Shown here: positions 50,032 through 62,708 of the stretch, piece by piece
Layout of the letters: every line of letters starts with the position of its first letter
Numbering within the stretch: position 1 is the stretch's first letter
Assembly (NCBI GenBank): GCA_947378425.1
Contig: CANCJV010000014.1
Coordinates: 1 to 64,000, forward strand
Source: Synechococcaceae cyanobacterium
GTDB taxonomy: Bacteria; Cyanobacteriota; Cyanobacteriia; PCC-6307; Cyanobiaceae
Length of the DNA stretch: 64,000 nucleotides
Reading direction: 5' to 3'
Notes under the pieces: generated by a model
Told to the model about the DNA's origin: nothing
The model's input: only the letters and a program-made list of their open reading frames with translations
Databases searched by the model: none
Position numbers and translations under genes: made by a program

Positions 50032-52535
50032 GCCTGAATCGGGCTGGGCACTGGCTGCAGCAGCAGGAGTTGCTGTTGCCGCTTCTGCTGCTGCCGCTGC
50101 TTCTGGCTATGGAGGTGCAGGAACTCGGCGATCGCCTCCGGCGCCATCGGTCGACCCAGCAGATATCCCTGGATCTGCTCGCAGCCATGGTGTTTGAGCC
50201 AGCGCCGTTGCTCTTCGCTTTCCACACCTTCGGCGATGGCCGAGAGCCCCAGGGAGCGAGCCAGGGAGATCACGGCCTCGACAATGGCGGCGCCATTGGG
50301 ATCGGTGAGGCTGGAGGCGACGAAGCTGCGATCGATCTTGAGTCGGTCGATCGGAAAGCGGCTGAGGTAGCTGAGGGAGGAGTAGCCCGTGCCGAAGTCA
50401 TCGATCGCCACGCGGATTCCCCAGGCTTTGAAATGGCTCAGGAGATCCTTGGCTCGATCGGGATTGGCCATCAGCACCGATTCGGTGATTTCCAGTTCCA
50501 GCAGCGATGGCTGCAAACCACTCAGCTCCAGAGCGCTCTCGACATGCTGTTGCAGATCGCCGAGGGAAAATTGCCGGGCTGAAAGATTCACCGAGATCCC
50601 AAAGTGGCCGAGGCCGCTTTGCTGCCAGCGCACCGCTTCCTGGCAGGCCTGCTTCAGCACCAGGGCCCCCATTTCGACGATCATGCCGGTGTCTTCCGCC
50701 ACCAGCATGAAGGTGTCAGGCCCGAGGATGCCCCGCTGCGGTTGATGCCAGCGGATCAGGGCTTCCCAACCCGTCACTTCCTGGCCATCAATGGTCCACT
50801 GGGGCTGGTAATCGAGCCGGAATTCGCCACGGTCCAGGCCGAGTCGGATATCGCGCTCCAGCCTCAGCCGCTCCTGCACCGCCCGGTTCATGGCAGCGGT
50901 GTAAAACAACCAGCCGTTGCGGCCCCGGCCCTTCACCGCGTACATGGCCATGTCCGCCTGGCGCATCAGGGTATCGATGTCCTGTCCGTCCTCCGGGTAG
51001 ATGCTGATCCCGATCGACGGGGTGATCGTCAGCGGTGTGCCGCTGAGCATCAGCGGCTGGCGGAAGGCCTGGTGCAGTTGTTCCGCCACCTGGCCGGCAT
51101 CGAATTGGTCGTCGAGATCCTCGATCACCAGCACGAACTCATCCCCCCCCAGCCGCGCCACCGTGTCGCTGGATCGCACCGTGGATCGGAGCCGCTGGGC
51201 CACCTGCTCCAGCAGGGCATCGCCGGTGCCATGGCCGAGGGAGTCGTTGATCGTCTTGAAGCGATCCAGGTCGAGGAACACCACCAGCAGATCGCTGCCG
51301 GTGCGGCGGGCCCGCTCCAGGGCCCGGTTGGCTTCCTCGATCAGCCCCAGCCGGTTGGGCAGGGTGGTCAGCTGATCCAGCCGTGCCTGCTGGAACAGAT
51401 CCTGATTGCTCTGTTCCAGCAACTGCTGCTGCTGCTGACGGGCCTGGGAGTCCTTGAGGGCGAAACCGACCACCGAGCCGATCGCCAGCAGCAGGAACAG
51501 CCCTTCGCCCACCTGCAGTCCGATCAGCTCCTCCTGGACGCTGCGCCGCAGCCAGCTGCCATCCACCAGATAGAGGGCCTTGGCCCTGAGCGTCGGGATC
51601 GGCGCCACCACCAGGTAGTTGAGGCCATTGGGCACGACCTGGAGCCCTTGATGGAGTGCGCTGCGCGCCAGCAGGGGCCGGTACTGGGGGGGCACCCGTT
51701 CATCCCGTTGCGGGGTGCCGTTCTGCTTGGCCAGCAGATGGCCGGCCTCATTGGCGACGAACAGGGGTCTGGAGAGACTGTCCCCCGTGGCGCTGCGGCG
51801 ATCGAACAGTTTGCCCAGCAGTCTTGAGACCACCATGTTGTGGCCGACGGAGCCGGCCCACTGACCATTCCGGAAGATCGGCGCGACCACGCTGATCGAC
51901 CATTCCTTGGCGGCGGGGTCGTATTCGGGGCCAACCCAGCGGGGCTGATGCTTCGGATTGACGTGGGGATCGGTGAGGGTCACCCAGGGGGTTTTGCGGT
52001 AGTCGAGCCTGGATGAGGCGTTATAGAGGTAATCGGGTTTGCTGGGCCAGAAGGCGGTCATGCCGTTGCTGAGCGGCAGCATCCAGGCATTGACCAGCAG
52101 GTCGTTGAGGGCACCGAGACCGAAATTGCGGGTGATGTCCAGCGAGCGCAGGTAGAAACGGCGGTTCTCCTGGGTGAGGGCTACATCCGGCGGAATCCAG
52201 GCGTTGGCATCGTGTCGTGGATCAAAATGCTTGCGGGGTACCCGCCAGGAACCATCGGCACCGCGCTGGAAGATGGCCTCGAAATCCTGCTCGTGATGGC
52301 CAAGCTGATGGCGTTCGCTGGAGATCAGATCGGCGAAGCGCATCACGCTGGCTTCGGCGTCGCGCAGGGTGGCATCGAAGCGATCGACATTCTCCTGGAT
52401 GCGCAGCTTCTGGCTGACCAGCACCTTGTCGATCAGGTGCTGGCTCAGGCGCCGCTGCAGCACGTCCGAAATCCCCACGGTGGCGCCGACCAACAGGAGC
52501 AGGCCCAGGGCAATGCCCAGGGGACGGCGGCGCAT
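50028..52535 (-). CDS. membrane GGDEF-EAL bifunctional c-di-GMP protein
   Basis: An 835-residue protein with an N-terminal helix (RRPLGIALGLLLLVGATVGISDVL), a Cache-type sensor domain, a second helix (EGLFLLLAIGSVVGFAL), then a GGDEF domain (LGGDEFVLVIEDL with I-site RSSD) and an EAL domain (EALIRW, ISVNLSARQF, ELEITES, DDFGTGYSSL, LKIDRSF and EGVES). The EAL residues needed for hydrolysis are all present. I use the ATG at 52535 because the upstream in-frame part (from a GTG at 52718) is a Pro/Ser-rich leader before the helix. It is divergent from nifJ and overlaps the GGDEF gene. Confidence 0.9.
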   Translation of the reverse strand: MRRRPLGIALGLLLLVGATVGISDVLQRRLSQHLIDKVLVSQKLRIQENVDRFDATLRDAEASVMRFADLISSERHQLGHHEQDFEAIFQRGADGSWRVPRKHFDPRHDANAWIPPDVALTQENRRFYLRSLDITRNFGLGALNDLLVNAWMLPLSNGMTAFWPSKPDYLYNASSRLDYRKTPWVTLTDPHVNPKHQPRWVGPEYDPAAKEWSISVVAPIFRNGQWAGSVGHNMVVSRLLGKLFDRRSATGDSLSRPLFVANEAGHLLAKQNGTPQRDERVPPQYRPLLARSALHQGLQVVPNGLNYLVVAPIPTLRAKALYLVDGSWLRRSVQEELIGLQVGEGLFLLLAIGSVVGFALKDSQARQQQQQLLEQSNQDLFQQARLDQLTTLPNRLGLIEEANRALERARRTGSDLLVVFLDLDRFKTINDSLGHGTGDALLEQVAQRLRSTVRSSDTVARLGGDEFVLVIEDLDDQFDAGQVAEQLHQAFRQPLMLSGTPLTITPSIGISIYPEDGQDIDTLMRQADMAMYAVKGRGRNGWLFYTAAMNRAVQERLRLERDIRLGLDRGEFRLDYQPQWTIDGQEVTGWEALIRWHQPQRGILGPDTFMLVAEDTGMIVEMGALVLKQACQEAVRWQQSGLGHFGISVNLSARQFSLGDLQQHVESALELSGLQPSLLELEITESVLMANPDRAKDLLSHFKAWGIRVAIDDFGTGYSSLSYLSRFPIDRLKIDRSFVASSLTDPNGAAIVEAVISLARSLGLSAIAEGVESEEQRRWLKHHGCEQIQGYLLGRPMAPEAIAEFLHLHSQKQRQQQKRQQQLLLLQPVPSPIQA

Positions 52536-52798
52536 GTCGGCCGGCGGGGCGAGCAGCTTCGGTGTGGGGGGGACCGACGGGGTGGACAAGACCGACTGGG
52601 TGGATGGGAGCGAGTCTGATCGGGAGCGGCTCCCCTCGGTGGATCCTTCGCCCAGGAACAATGGCAGCCATGGCCTGGGCCTGTCCAGCCGGCGGCCGCA
52701 GGGCGGCTCCAGTGACACGGGCCGTAAAGACAGTCAGCCCGCGGCCGCCAACCTGCCTATAAGAAAGATGGCCATGCCGCTGAGCGGGGTTCTTGCCC

Positions 52799-56478
<3,680 letters not shown>

Positions 56479-56482
<4 letters not shown>

Positions 56483-57513
56483 GCAGCCCGGATCTCTCCA
56501 CCACCTACCTGGGTTTCGATCTCTCCAGTCCCCTGGTGGTGGGGGCAGCGGCCCCCCTCAGTGAGGCCATGGACCAGCTCGCCGGCCTGGAGCGTGCCGG
56601 GGCGGCAGCGATCGTGCTGCATTCGCTGTTTGAGGAGCAGATCGAGCAGGAGCAGCTGGAGCACCATCGCCTCAGCCTGCAGGGCAGTGAGAGCTATGGC
56701 GAAGCCCTCAGCTACGTCAGCGAGCCGTCGCCGTTTCATGTCGGCCACGACCTCTACCTGCGCCACATCGAGCAGGCTCGCCGCCAGCTCTCGATTCCGG
56801 TGATCGCCAGCCTCAATGGCCACCATCCCGGCAGCTGGGTGCGCTTTGCCCGCCAGATGGAGGCGGCAGGCGCCCAGGCGATCGAGCTCAACATCTACAG
56901 CCTGCCCACCGATCCCGATCTCTCCAGTGCGGCGATCGAGGCCCAGGTGGAGGAGATCGTGCGGCAGGTGCGCGCTGAGGTGAGCCTGCCGCTGTCGGTG
57001 AAGCTGGGGCCTTTCTTCACCAACTTCAGCGCCATGGCCCAACGGCTGGCCGCCGCCGGCGCCGATGGCCTGGTGCTCTTCAACCGCTTTTATCAACCCG
57101 ACATTGACATCGAGAGCCTGGAACTGCGCTCCAACCTGCTGCTCTCCACCCCCCACGATCTGCGGCTGCCCCTGCGCTGGATCGCCCTGTTGCATGGCCG
57201 TCACCCCCTGGATCTGGCCGCCAGCGGTGGGGTGCATCGCGGCACCGATGTGGTGCGCCTGTTGATGGCGGGCGCCTGCTGCACCCAGGTGGTGGGGGCG
57301 CTGCTGCGCCACGGCCCCCAGAGGATCACCGGGCTGGTCGATGAACTCTCCCAGTGGCTGCAGGACCACGACCACGGCAGTGTGCGCGACCTGATCGGCT
57401 GCATGAGTCAGCGCCGTTGCCCCGATCCGGCTGAGTATGAGCGGGCCCAGTACATGAAGGCCCTGCAGACGTATCACCTTGATGACGCGATCAAGGCGCC
57501 CGGACCGTGGTGA
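56479..57513 (+). CDS. dihydroorotate dehydrogenase-like protein
   Basis: A 344-residue TIM barrel of the dihydroorotate dehydrogenase-like family found next to nifJ in many bacteria. It starts LSTTYLGFDLSSPLVVGAAAPLS, and has IPVIASLNGHH, AIELNIYSLPTDPDL, LPLSVKLGPFFTNFSAMA, GADGLVLFNRFYQPDID and ASGGVHRGTDVVRLLMAGACCTQVV. These are FMN-barrel segments. It lacks proof of pyrimidine function; the adjacency suggests a redox role with PFOR. Overlaps nifJ upstream (ATGA) and hypD downstream by 7 bp. Confidence 0.9.
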
Positions 57514-58610
57514 AGGCGGGGCAGCGGGCTGGCACGGCCGATGCCGTGGCCGAGCTGGCGGCGGACCTGGCGCGCATCACCACCCGGCCCTGGACCCTGA
57601 TGGAGGTCTGCGGCGGCCAGACCCACGCGATCGTGCGCTGGGGGCTGGATCAGTTGCTGCCGCCGGGAATGCGCCTGCTGCATGGCCCCGGCTGTCCGGT
57701 GTGCGTCACTCCCGCGGCCACCATCGATGCGGCCCAGCACCTGGCCCGCCGGCCGGAGGTGATCCTCTGCTCCTATGGCGACATGCTGCGGGTACCGGGA
57801 TCCGATTCGGCCGGTGGCGAGGATCTGCTCGGGGTGCGGGCCGCCGGCGGTGACGTCCGCCTGCTGACCTCGCCGCTGCAGGCCCTGGAGCTGGCCCGAA
57901 GCCAGCCGCAGCGCCAGGTCGTGTTCCTGGCCGTGGGCTTCGAGACCACGGCTCCGGCCACGGCGCTTCTGGCCCGCCAGTGTCTCGAGCTGGGCGTGAA
58001 CAATCTCTCGCTGCTGCTGGCTCACGTGCGGGTGGTGCCGGCGATGGAGGCGATCCTCAGCGATAGCGAGCATCAGGTGCAGGGCTTCCTGGCTGCCGGA
58101 CATGTGGCCGCCGTGATGGGCATGGCCGAGCTGCAGCAGCTGGTGGATCGCCGCCGCTTGCCGGTGGTGGTGAGCGGCTTCGAACCGCTCGATCTGATGC
58201 GGGGGCTGCTGGCCTGTGTGCGGCAGCTGGAGTCGGGGGAGGCGCGGCTGAGCAATGCCTACCCGGCGGCGGTGCGTTCCGACGGCAATCGGGCGGCGCA
58301 GGAGCTGCTGGCGGCGGTGTTTGAGCCCGTGGATCAGTCCTGGCGTGGTCTGGGCCTGATCGCCGCTGGTGGCCTGGCTCTGCGCCCCCCCTACGACCGC
58401 CTCGATGCGCGCCAACGCTTCGATCTGGCCGTCAGCGGCCCTGCGGAGGAGGCTGCTGAGATCTGCATCGCCGGTGCCGTCCTGCGGGGCGCCGCCCGGC
58501 CCAGCGACTGCCCGGCCTTCGGATCCAGCTGCACCCCCGACCATCCGCTCGGGGCGCCGATGGTGTCGAGCGAAGGCGCCTGCGCCGCTTACCACCGCTA
58601 CCGGCGCTGA
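57507..58610 (+). CDS. hypD: hydrogenase maturation factor HypD
   Basis: A 367-residue Fe-S protein that assembles Fe(CN)2CO. Motifs are TLMEVCGGQTHAIVRWGLDQLLP with the Cys of the first site, LLHGPGCPVCVTP, FLAVGFETTAPATA, VSGFEPLDLM, and the C-terminal Cys run (ECICxGxVL-type EICIAGAVLRG with CPAFGSSCTPDHPLGAPMVSSEGACAAYHRYRR) of the 4Fe-4S cluster. Start is a GTG. It is the third gene of the nifJ-DHOD-hypD-hypE unit and is separated from the other hyp genes by the c-di-GMP pair and nifJ. Confidence 0.95.
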   Translation: MVKAGQRAGTADAVAELAADLARITTRPWTLMEVCGGQTHAIVRWGLDQLLPPGMRLLHGPGCPVCVTPAATIDAAQHLARRPEVILCSYGDMLRVPGSDSAGGEDLLGVRAAGGDVRLLTSPLQALELARSQPQRQVVFLAVGFETTAPATALLARQCLELGVNNLSLLLAHVRVVPAMEAILSDSEHQVQGFLAAGHVAAVMGMAELQQLVDRRRLPVVVSGFEPLDLMRGLLACVRQLESGEARLSNAYPAAVRSDGNRAAQELLAAVFEPVDQSWRGLGLIAAGGLALRPPYDRLDARQRFDLAVSGPAEEAAEICIAGAVLRGAARPSDCPAFGSSCTPDHPLGAPMVSSEGACAAYHRYRR

Positions 58611-58662
58611 GGCGATGATGGCGGCGCCGCCGAGGCGGCTCTGAGATGAGCAGGTGCACCCG

Positions 58663-59652
58663 ATGAGCGAACGCATCCGCCTGGCCCATGGCGGTGGCGG
58701 CACCTTGATGCAGCAGCTGATCGATCGGGAGTTCCGCTGTCTCTATGCCGATCCCCAGGCGGTGCTGGCCGATGCGGCCTGCCTTGATCTGCCCCATGGT
58801 CGCCTCGCCTTCAGCACCGACAGCTACGTGGTGCAGCCCCTGGAGTTCGCCGGCGGCGACATCGGCACCCTGGCGGTCTGCGGCACCGCCAACGACCTGG
58901 CGATGGTGGGAGCGCGGCCGCTGCATCTGAGCCTGGGCTTGATCCTGGAGGAGGGGCTGGAGCTGGCCCTGTTGCGCCGCATCATCGGCTCGCTGATCGC
59001 CAGCGCCCGCGCCTGCGGCGTCACGATCGTGACCGGCGACACCAAGGTGGTGGAGCGCGGCAAAGGAGACGGGATCTTCATCAACACCAGCGGCATCGGC
59101 CTGCTGGAAGCTCCTGAGCCGATCGGGCCGGCGGCGATCACGGCCGGAGATCAGTTGCTGGTCAGCGGTGATCTCGGTCGCCATGGGGTGGCGATCCTGG
59201 CGGCCCGGCACGGGCTGGATCTGCAGCCGCCCCTGGCCAGCGACTGTGCGCCGCTGTGGCCGCTGGTGCAGCAACTGCTGGCGGCGGGGGTGCGGCTGCA
59301 CGCCCTGCGCGATCTCACCCGTGGCGGCCTGGCCAGTGCCCTGCAGGAACTGAGCACCGCCGCAAACCTGGAGCTGGTGGTGGAGGAGAGCGCGATTCCG
59401 GTGCAGGCCACGGTGGCCCGCTGTTGTGAGCTGCTTGGCTTCGATCCGCTGCATCTGGCCAATGAGGGCCGCTGCCTGCTGGTGGTGCCCGAGGCGGCCC
59501 GAGCTGCGGCCTTGGCGCTGCTGCAGCCCCTGGGCGGCGCCTGGATCGGCTCCGTCGGCCAACCGGGCCGGCGGGTGTTGCTGCGCACCGCCTTCGGCAG
59601 CGAGCGCCTGCTGGTGCCCCTCAGTGGCGAGTTGCTGCCGCGCATCTGCTGA
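58663..59652 (+). CDS. hypE: carbamoyl dehydratase HypE
   Basis: A 329-residue PurM-like ATPase that dehydrates the carbamoyl group loaded by HypF to a thiocyanate on its C-terminal Cys. It starts IRLAHGGGGTLMQQLI, has FSTDSYVVQPLEFAGGDIGTLAVCGTANDLAMVGA, VTGDTKVVERGKGDGIFI, VSGDLGRHGVAILAAR, RDLTRGGLASALQEL, and ends LLPRIC, the essential Cys tail. It follows hypD by about 50 bp. Confidence 0.95.
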   Translation: MSERIRLAHGGGGTLMQQLIDREFRCLYADPQAVLADAACLDLPHGRLAFSTDSYVVQPLEFAGGDIGTLAVCGTANDLAMVGARPLHLSLGLILEEGLELALLRRIIGSLIASARACGVTIVTGDTKVVERGKGDGIFINTSGIGLLEAPEPIGPAAITAGDQLLVSGDLGRHGVAILAARHGLDLQPPLASDCAPLWPLVQQLLAAGVRLHALRDLTRGGLASALQELSTAANLELVVEESAIPVQATVARCCELLGFDPLHLANEGRCLLVVPEAARAAALALLQPLGGAWIGSVGQPGRRVLLRTAFGSERLLVPLSGELLPRIC

Positions 59653-59669
59653 GTGCCGCCGGCGGCGCG

Positions 59670-61094
59670 TCAGACCAGCCGCGAACCGCTGGCCTGCAGG
59701 CGCTGCAGCGGATCGAACACCGCTGCGATCGTGCGGATCAGCCAGCGCCCCTGGGTTGTCACGGTCACCGACAGGCGGCCGTTGCGCTGCTCCAGCTGCA
59801 CCAGGCCATCGGCGGCCAGGGTCTGCAGATCCGCCAGTTCCTTCTGGAACTCCGCCAGGGGCACAGTCACGCTGAACTGGCACATCAGCGCCCGGATCAG
59901 GGCCCGGCGCTCGAGCACCTCCTGATCGCGCACCACCAGCCCCCGCTCCACCGGCAGCTGCCCCTCGTCCAGGGCCTGGTAATAGGCCTTGAGATCGCGA
60001 TGGTTCTGGGCGAAGAGATGGTGAAACTGGCTGATCGCCGTCGGGCCCACTCCCAGCAGCTCGAGATCGCCGCCGGTGGTGTAGCCCTGGAAGTTGCGAT
60101 GCAGGCTGCCCTGGCGGGCGGCGATCGCCAGGCTGTCGCCGCTCAGGGCGTAGTGATCCATGCCGATGGCGTCGTAGCCGCAGGCGAGCAGCAGCCGATT
60201 GGCGTTGTCGAGCATCGCCAGCCGTTGGCGCTGGTCGGGGAGATCGGCGGCGGCGATCTGGCGCTGCAGCGGCAGCTGCTCGGGCAGGTAGGCGAAGGAG
60301 AAGAGCGAAATGCGATCGGGCCGCAGCTCCCGCACCAGCTCCAGGGTGGTCTCGAAGCGCTCGGGGGTCTGCAGCGGCAGGCCGCAGATCAGATCGACGT
60401 TGACGCTCTGGAAGTCGGTCTCACGAATCCAGCCCATCACGCGCCGCAGCTGCTCCACCGGCACCACCCGGTTCACCGCCGCCTGCACCTGGGGATCAGC
60501 ATCCTGGATGCCGAAGCTGATGCGGTTGAAGCCCAGACGCCGCAGGGTCTGGATCTGCTCCCGGTCCACCAGTTCGGGATTCAGCTCGATCGAGGCCTCC
60601 AGATCGGGATCGAGATCAAAGTGCTGGGCGATCAGCTCCCACAATTGGGCCAGCTCGGTGTTGGTGAGGTAGTTGGGGGTGCCGCCGCCCCAGTGCAGCT
60701 GGGCCAGGCGGCGCCGCTGCGGCAGCTGGGCGCTGATCAGCTCCAGCTCCCGCGCCAGGGCCAGCAGGTAGGGCGCCACCACCTTCGAGCCCAGCTGGGT
60801 GGTGATGCGATTGCAGCCGCAGTACCAGCAGGCATGGCGGCAGAAGGGCACATGCACGTACAGCGACAGCGGCGCACTGGCCGGGGTGGCCAGCTGCTTC
60901 GCCATGTCACCAGCCCCCACCGCCGTGCTGAAGGCGGCGGCCGTGGGATAGCTGGTGTATCGGGGGACGGGACGGTCGTACTTGAGCAGCAGCTCCATGG
61001 GGCTCAGCGTGGGTCTGGCGGCGAGCGCGCCCAGCTGGGTGCTGGGGGCAGCCTGGCTGGCGATCGCGGTGGCGGTGCTGGTGAGCGAGGGCAT
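59670..61094 (-). CDS. hemN: oxygen-independent coproporphyrinogen III oxidase
   Basis: A 474-residue radical-SAM enzyme that decarboxylates coproporphyrinogen III without O2. The N-terminal segment is LLKYDRPVPRYTSYPTA. The radical-SAM cluster is PFCRHACWYCGCNRI (CxxxCxxC), with HWGGGTPNYLTNTEL, ELNPELVDREQIQTLRRLGFNRISFGIQD and DLICGLPLQTPERFETTLE. The C-terminus includes GGDLELLGVGPTAIS. The start at 61094 gives a 33-residue leader; the ATG at 60998 (MELLLKYDRPVPR) is the alternative. It is convergent with hypE and lies downstream of the heme oxygenase gene. In other cyanobacteria, ho2-hemN are low-O2 genes. Confidence 0.94.
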   Translation of the reverse strand: MPSLTSTATAIASQAAPSTQLGALAARPTLSPMELLLKYDRPVPRYTSYPTAAAFSTAVGAGDMAKQLATPASAPLSLYVHVPFCRHACWYCGCNRITTQLGSKVVAPYLLALARELELISAQLPQRRRLAQLHWGGGTPNYLTNTELAQLWELIAQHFDLDPDLEASIELNPELVDREQIQTLRRLGFNRISFGIQDADPQVQAAVNRVVPVEQLRRVMGWIRETDFQSVNVDLICGLPLQTPERFETTLELVRELRPDRISLFSFAYLPEQLPLQRQIAAADLPDQRQRLAMLDNANRLLLACGYDAIGMDHYALSGDSLAIAARQGSLHRNFQGYTTGGDLELLGVGPTAISQFHHLFAQNHRDLKAYYQALDEGQLPVERGLVVRDQEVLERRALIRALMCQFSVTVPLAEFQKELADLQTLAADGLVQLEQRNGRLSVTVTTQGRWLIRTIAAVFDPLQRLQASGSRLV

Positions 61095-61236
61095 GGCAGA
61101 GGCGGTCAGCGGTGAGCGGTTGGTGGTGACAGGGGCCAGTGGCGATTGGCTATGGCCGTCGGACCATGGCCGTGGCGCCGTGGCCGTCGGGAAATGGCCG
61201 TGGCAGCTGGCCGGGCAGGGATCGCAGCTGGGCGGT

Positions 61237-61920
61237 TCAGCCGAGTTCGGCCAGTTCGGCCAACAAGCGCTGGGTGGCCTGGAACGCCAGCACCGCCTCC
61301 TCCAGCAGTTCCGCTTCTTCCGCCTCGGAGAGTTCGAGCTGTTCGAAGGCTTCGTGCAGTTCCACCTTGAGGTCCGCCGTCGGCCGCTCGAAGGCCCAGA
61401 AGGCGAGATTCGGCAGGCCATGGCGCTCCAGGATGGCGTTGGCCTGGCTGCCCAGTTGCTGGCCGCCGGAGAGATCGCCGCCGTAGCGCACATAGACATG
61501 GGCCATCAGCCGGTGCGGCGCCTGCTGGGCCAGGGTGCGCAGATGGGCCACCCACTGGGCTGCAGCGATCGAGGCCGGGGTGGCTGTGATGCCGTCGAGC
61601 ATGGCGACGTCCCGCTGCAGGGCCGCTTTGCGGCTGAGGTCGCTCCAGGGCAGATCCCTGGCTCCCAGGGCGGCGCCCAGTTCGGGTCCGTCCTGCTCGA
61701 GCACGGCGTAGCCGGGCTGCAGGGCCCGCAGCAGGGCCGCCAGTTGCTGCGGTTCCGCCTGGCCGTCGAGCAGGGCCCGCGAGAAGCTCATGCCTTCGGC
61801 CTGGTGATGGGCGGCGCCGATGCGGGCATGGAGGCGGCGCACCCGGGGGCCGAGGCTCGGCCGCAGGGCCGCATCGCGGCCGTTGGCGTGGACGGAGAGG
61901 GTCTCGGTGGCGTTGGTCAT
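61237..61920 (-). CDS. heme oxygenase (biliverdin-forming)
   Basis: A 227-residue heme oxygenase that opens heme to biliverdin for bilin synthesis. It has the HO proximal-His region (LHARIGAAHHQAEGMSFSRALLDG), the helix ALQPGYAVLEQDGPEL, and the distal HO signature YVRYGGDLSGGQQLGSQA. The N-terminal extension of about 20 residues is polar. It lies upstream of hemN on the same strand, 142 bp apart. By context it is the HO2-like, low-oxygen paralogue, which is an inference. Confidence 0.93.
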   Translation of the reverse strand: MTNATETLSVHANGRDAALRPSLGPRVRRLHARIGAAHHQAEGMSFSRALLDGQAEPQQLAALLRALQPGYAVLEQDGPELGAALGARDLPWSDLSRKAALQRDVAMLDGITATPASIAAAQWVAHLRTLAQQAPHRLMAHVYVRYGGDLSGGQQLGSQANAILERHGLPNLAFWAFERPTADLKVELHEAFEQLELSEAEEAELLEEAVLAFQATQRLLAELAELG

Positions 61921-62323
61921 GGTGTCGAACAAGGGAGTGGGGTGGGGAGAAGCCGCCGCAGTTGCTGAACTCCAGCGCCCGGGGCCTGCCAGTTGGCCCG
62001 GCCGGAGTGTCGGGAGCTCACTGACCGGACCGGAGGGCACCGGCGCGGCCGTCGATCAAGGGCGAGGCGGCGGCCGGACAGCTCCGCTGAGTTCAACGGT
62101 ATAACAGCAGCGTTGTTATGCTGTGCCGTGGTCGCGATTTGTTGCGCGGCTCAGTGGCGACCTGATCTCCCTGGCTGTCTGGCCCGCTGCCTCTCCTGGC
62201 TCAGGGCCTGCCTGGCTCGATGTCCGTCGGCCCCGCAGCCGGCTGGCCTCGTCCGCTTGTGGTTCCAGGGCGAGGACGCCGGTCCTGAGCTCTTCATCCT
62301 GTCCCTTCTTCTTCTCCGTTCCC
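61921..62323. other. intergenic region between ho and a divergent hypothetical gene
   Basis: About 400 bases with no credible gene. Long open frames here give Arg/Ser/Pro-rich noise. It contains the inverted repeat at 62101-62119 described separately; the rest shows nothing clear. Confidence 0.5.
62101..62119. promoter_or_regulatory. candidate operator upstream of ho-hemN
   Basis: ATAACAGCAGCGTTGTTAT: perfect 6-bp arms (ATAACA and TGTTAT) around a 7-nt spacer. On the strand of ho-hemN this overlaps a -10-like TATACC. It is about 180 bp upstream of ho. ho2-hemN genes in other cyanobacteria are controlled by the MarR-type ChlR, but no such gene is in the window, so the link to a given regulator is not shown. 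Confidence 0.4.
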
Positions 62324-62692
62324 ATGACCGTGTCCGCCTGTTCCGTTCTGCACCTGCTCGTTGCTCCCCGCGGCCAGCTCAGCGCCGATGGCCAGCTGGG
62401 GGAGTTGATCCGGGAACGCCGCAGCCGCCTCGGCGGGGATGGCGGCATCCTCTATCTCAGCCCCGAGCTGCTGGCGACTCAGCAGCTCGGGGCCACGCCC
62501 CTGGCGGTGGAACCGCTGGCGGCCGAGCCGCTGTCCAGCGCCGACCAGGAGGCGGTGGCGGCTCAGGAGAGCGCCGTGATCACCTGGTTGCAGCTGCGTT
62601 TCGGGGGCCGCCGCCAGAGCTGGGAACTGCCCATCGCCGGCCTGCCCGAAGGCAGCCTCGCCCTGCCGCCGGCGCCGGCCTTGCCCTGGTGA
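62324..62692 (+). CDS. hypothetical protein, 122 aa
   Basis: A 122-residue protein beginning MTVSACSVLHLLVAPRGQLSADGQLGELIRERRSRLGGDGGILYLSPELL, with a strand/helix pattern and a C-terminal Leu/Pro-rich tail (LEGSLALPPAPALPW-like). There is no signal peptide and no recognised domain. The ATG at 62324 is the first start that keeps the hydrophobic N-terminus compact. It is convergent with the HD-GYP gene, which ends 17 bp beyond its stop. Confidence 0.6.
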   Translation: MTVSACSVLHLLVAPRGQLSADGQLGELIRERRSRLGGDGGILYLSPELLATQQLGATPLAVEPLAAEPLSSADQEAVAAQESAVITWLQLRFGGRRQSWELPIAGLPEGSLALPPAPALPW

Positions 62693-62708
62693 GGCCCCCG
62701 CCAACCCT

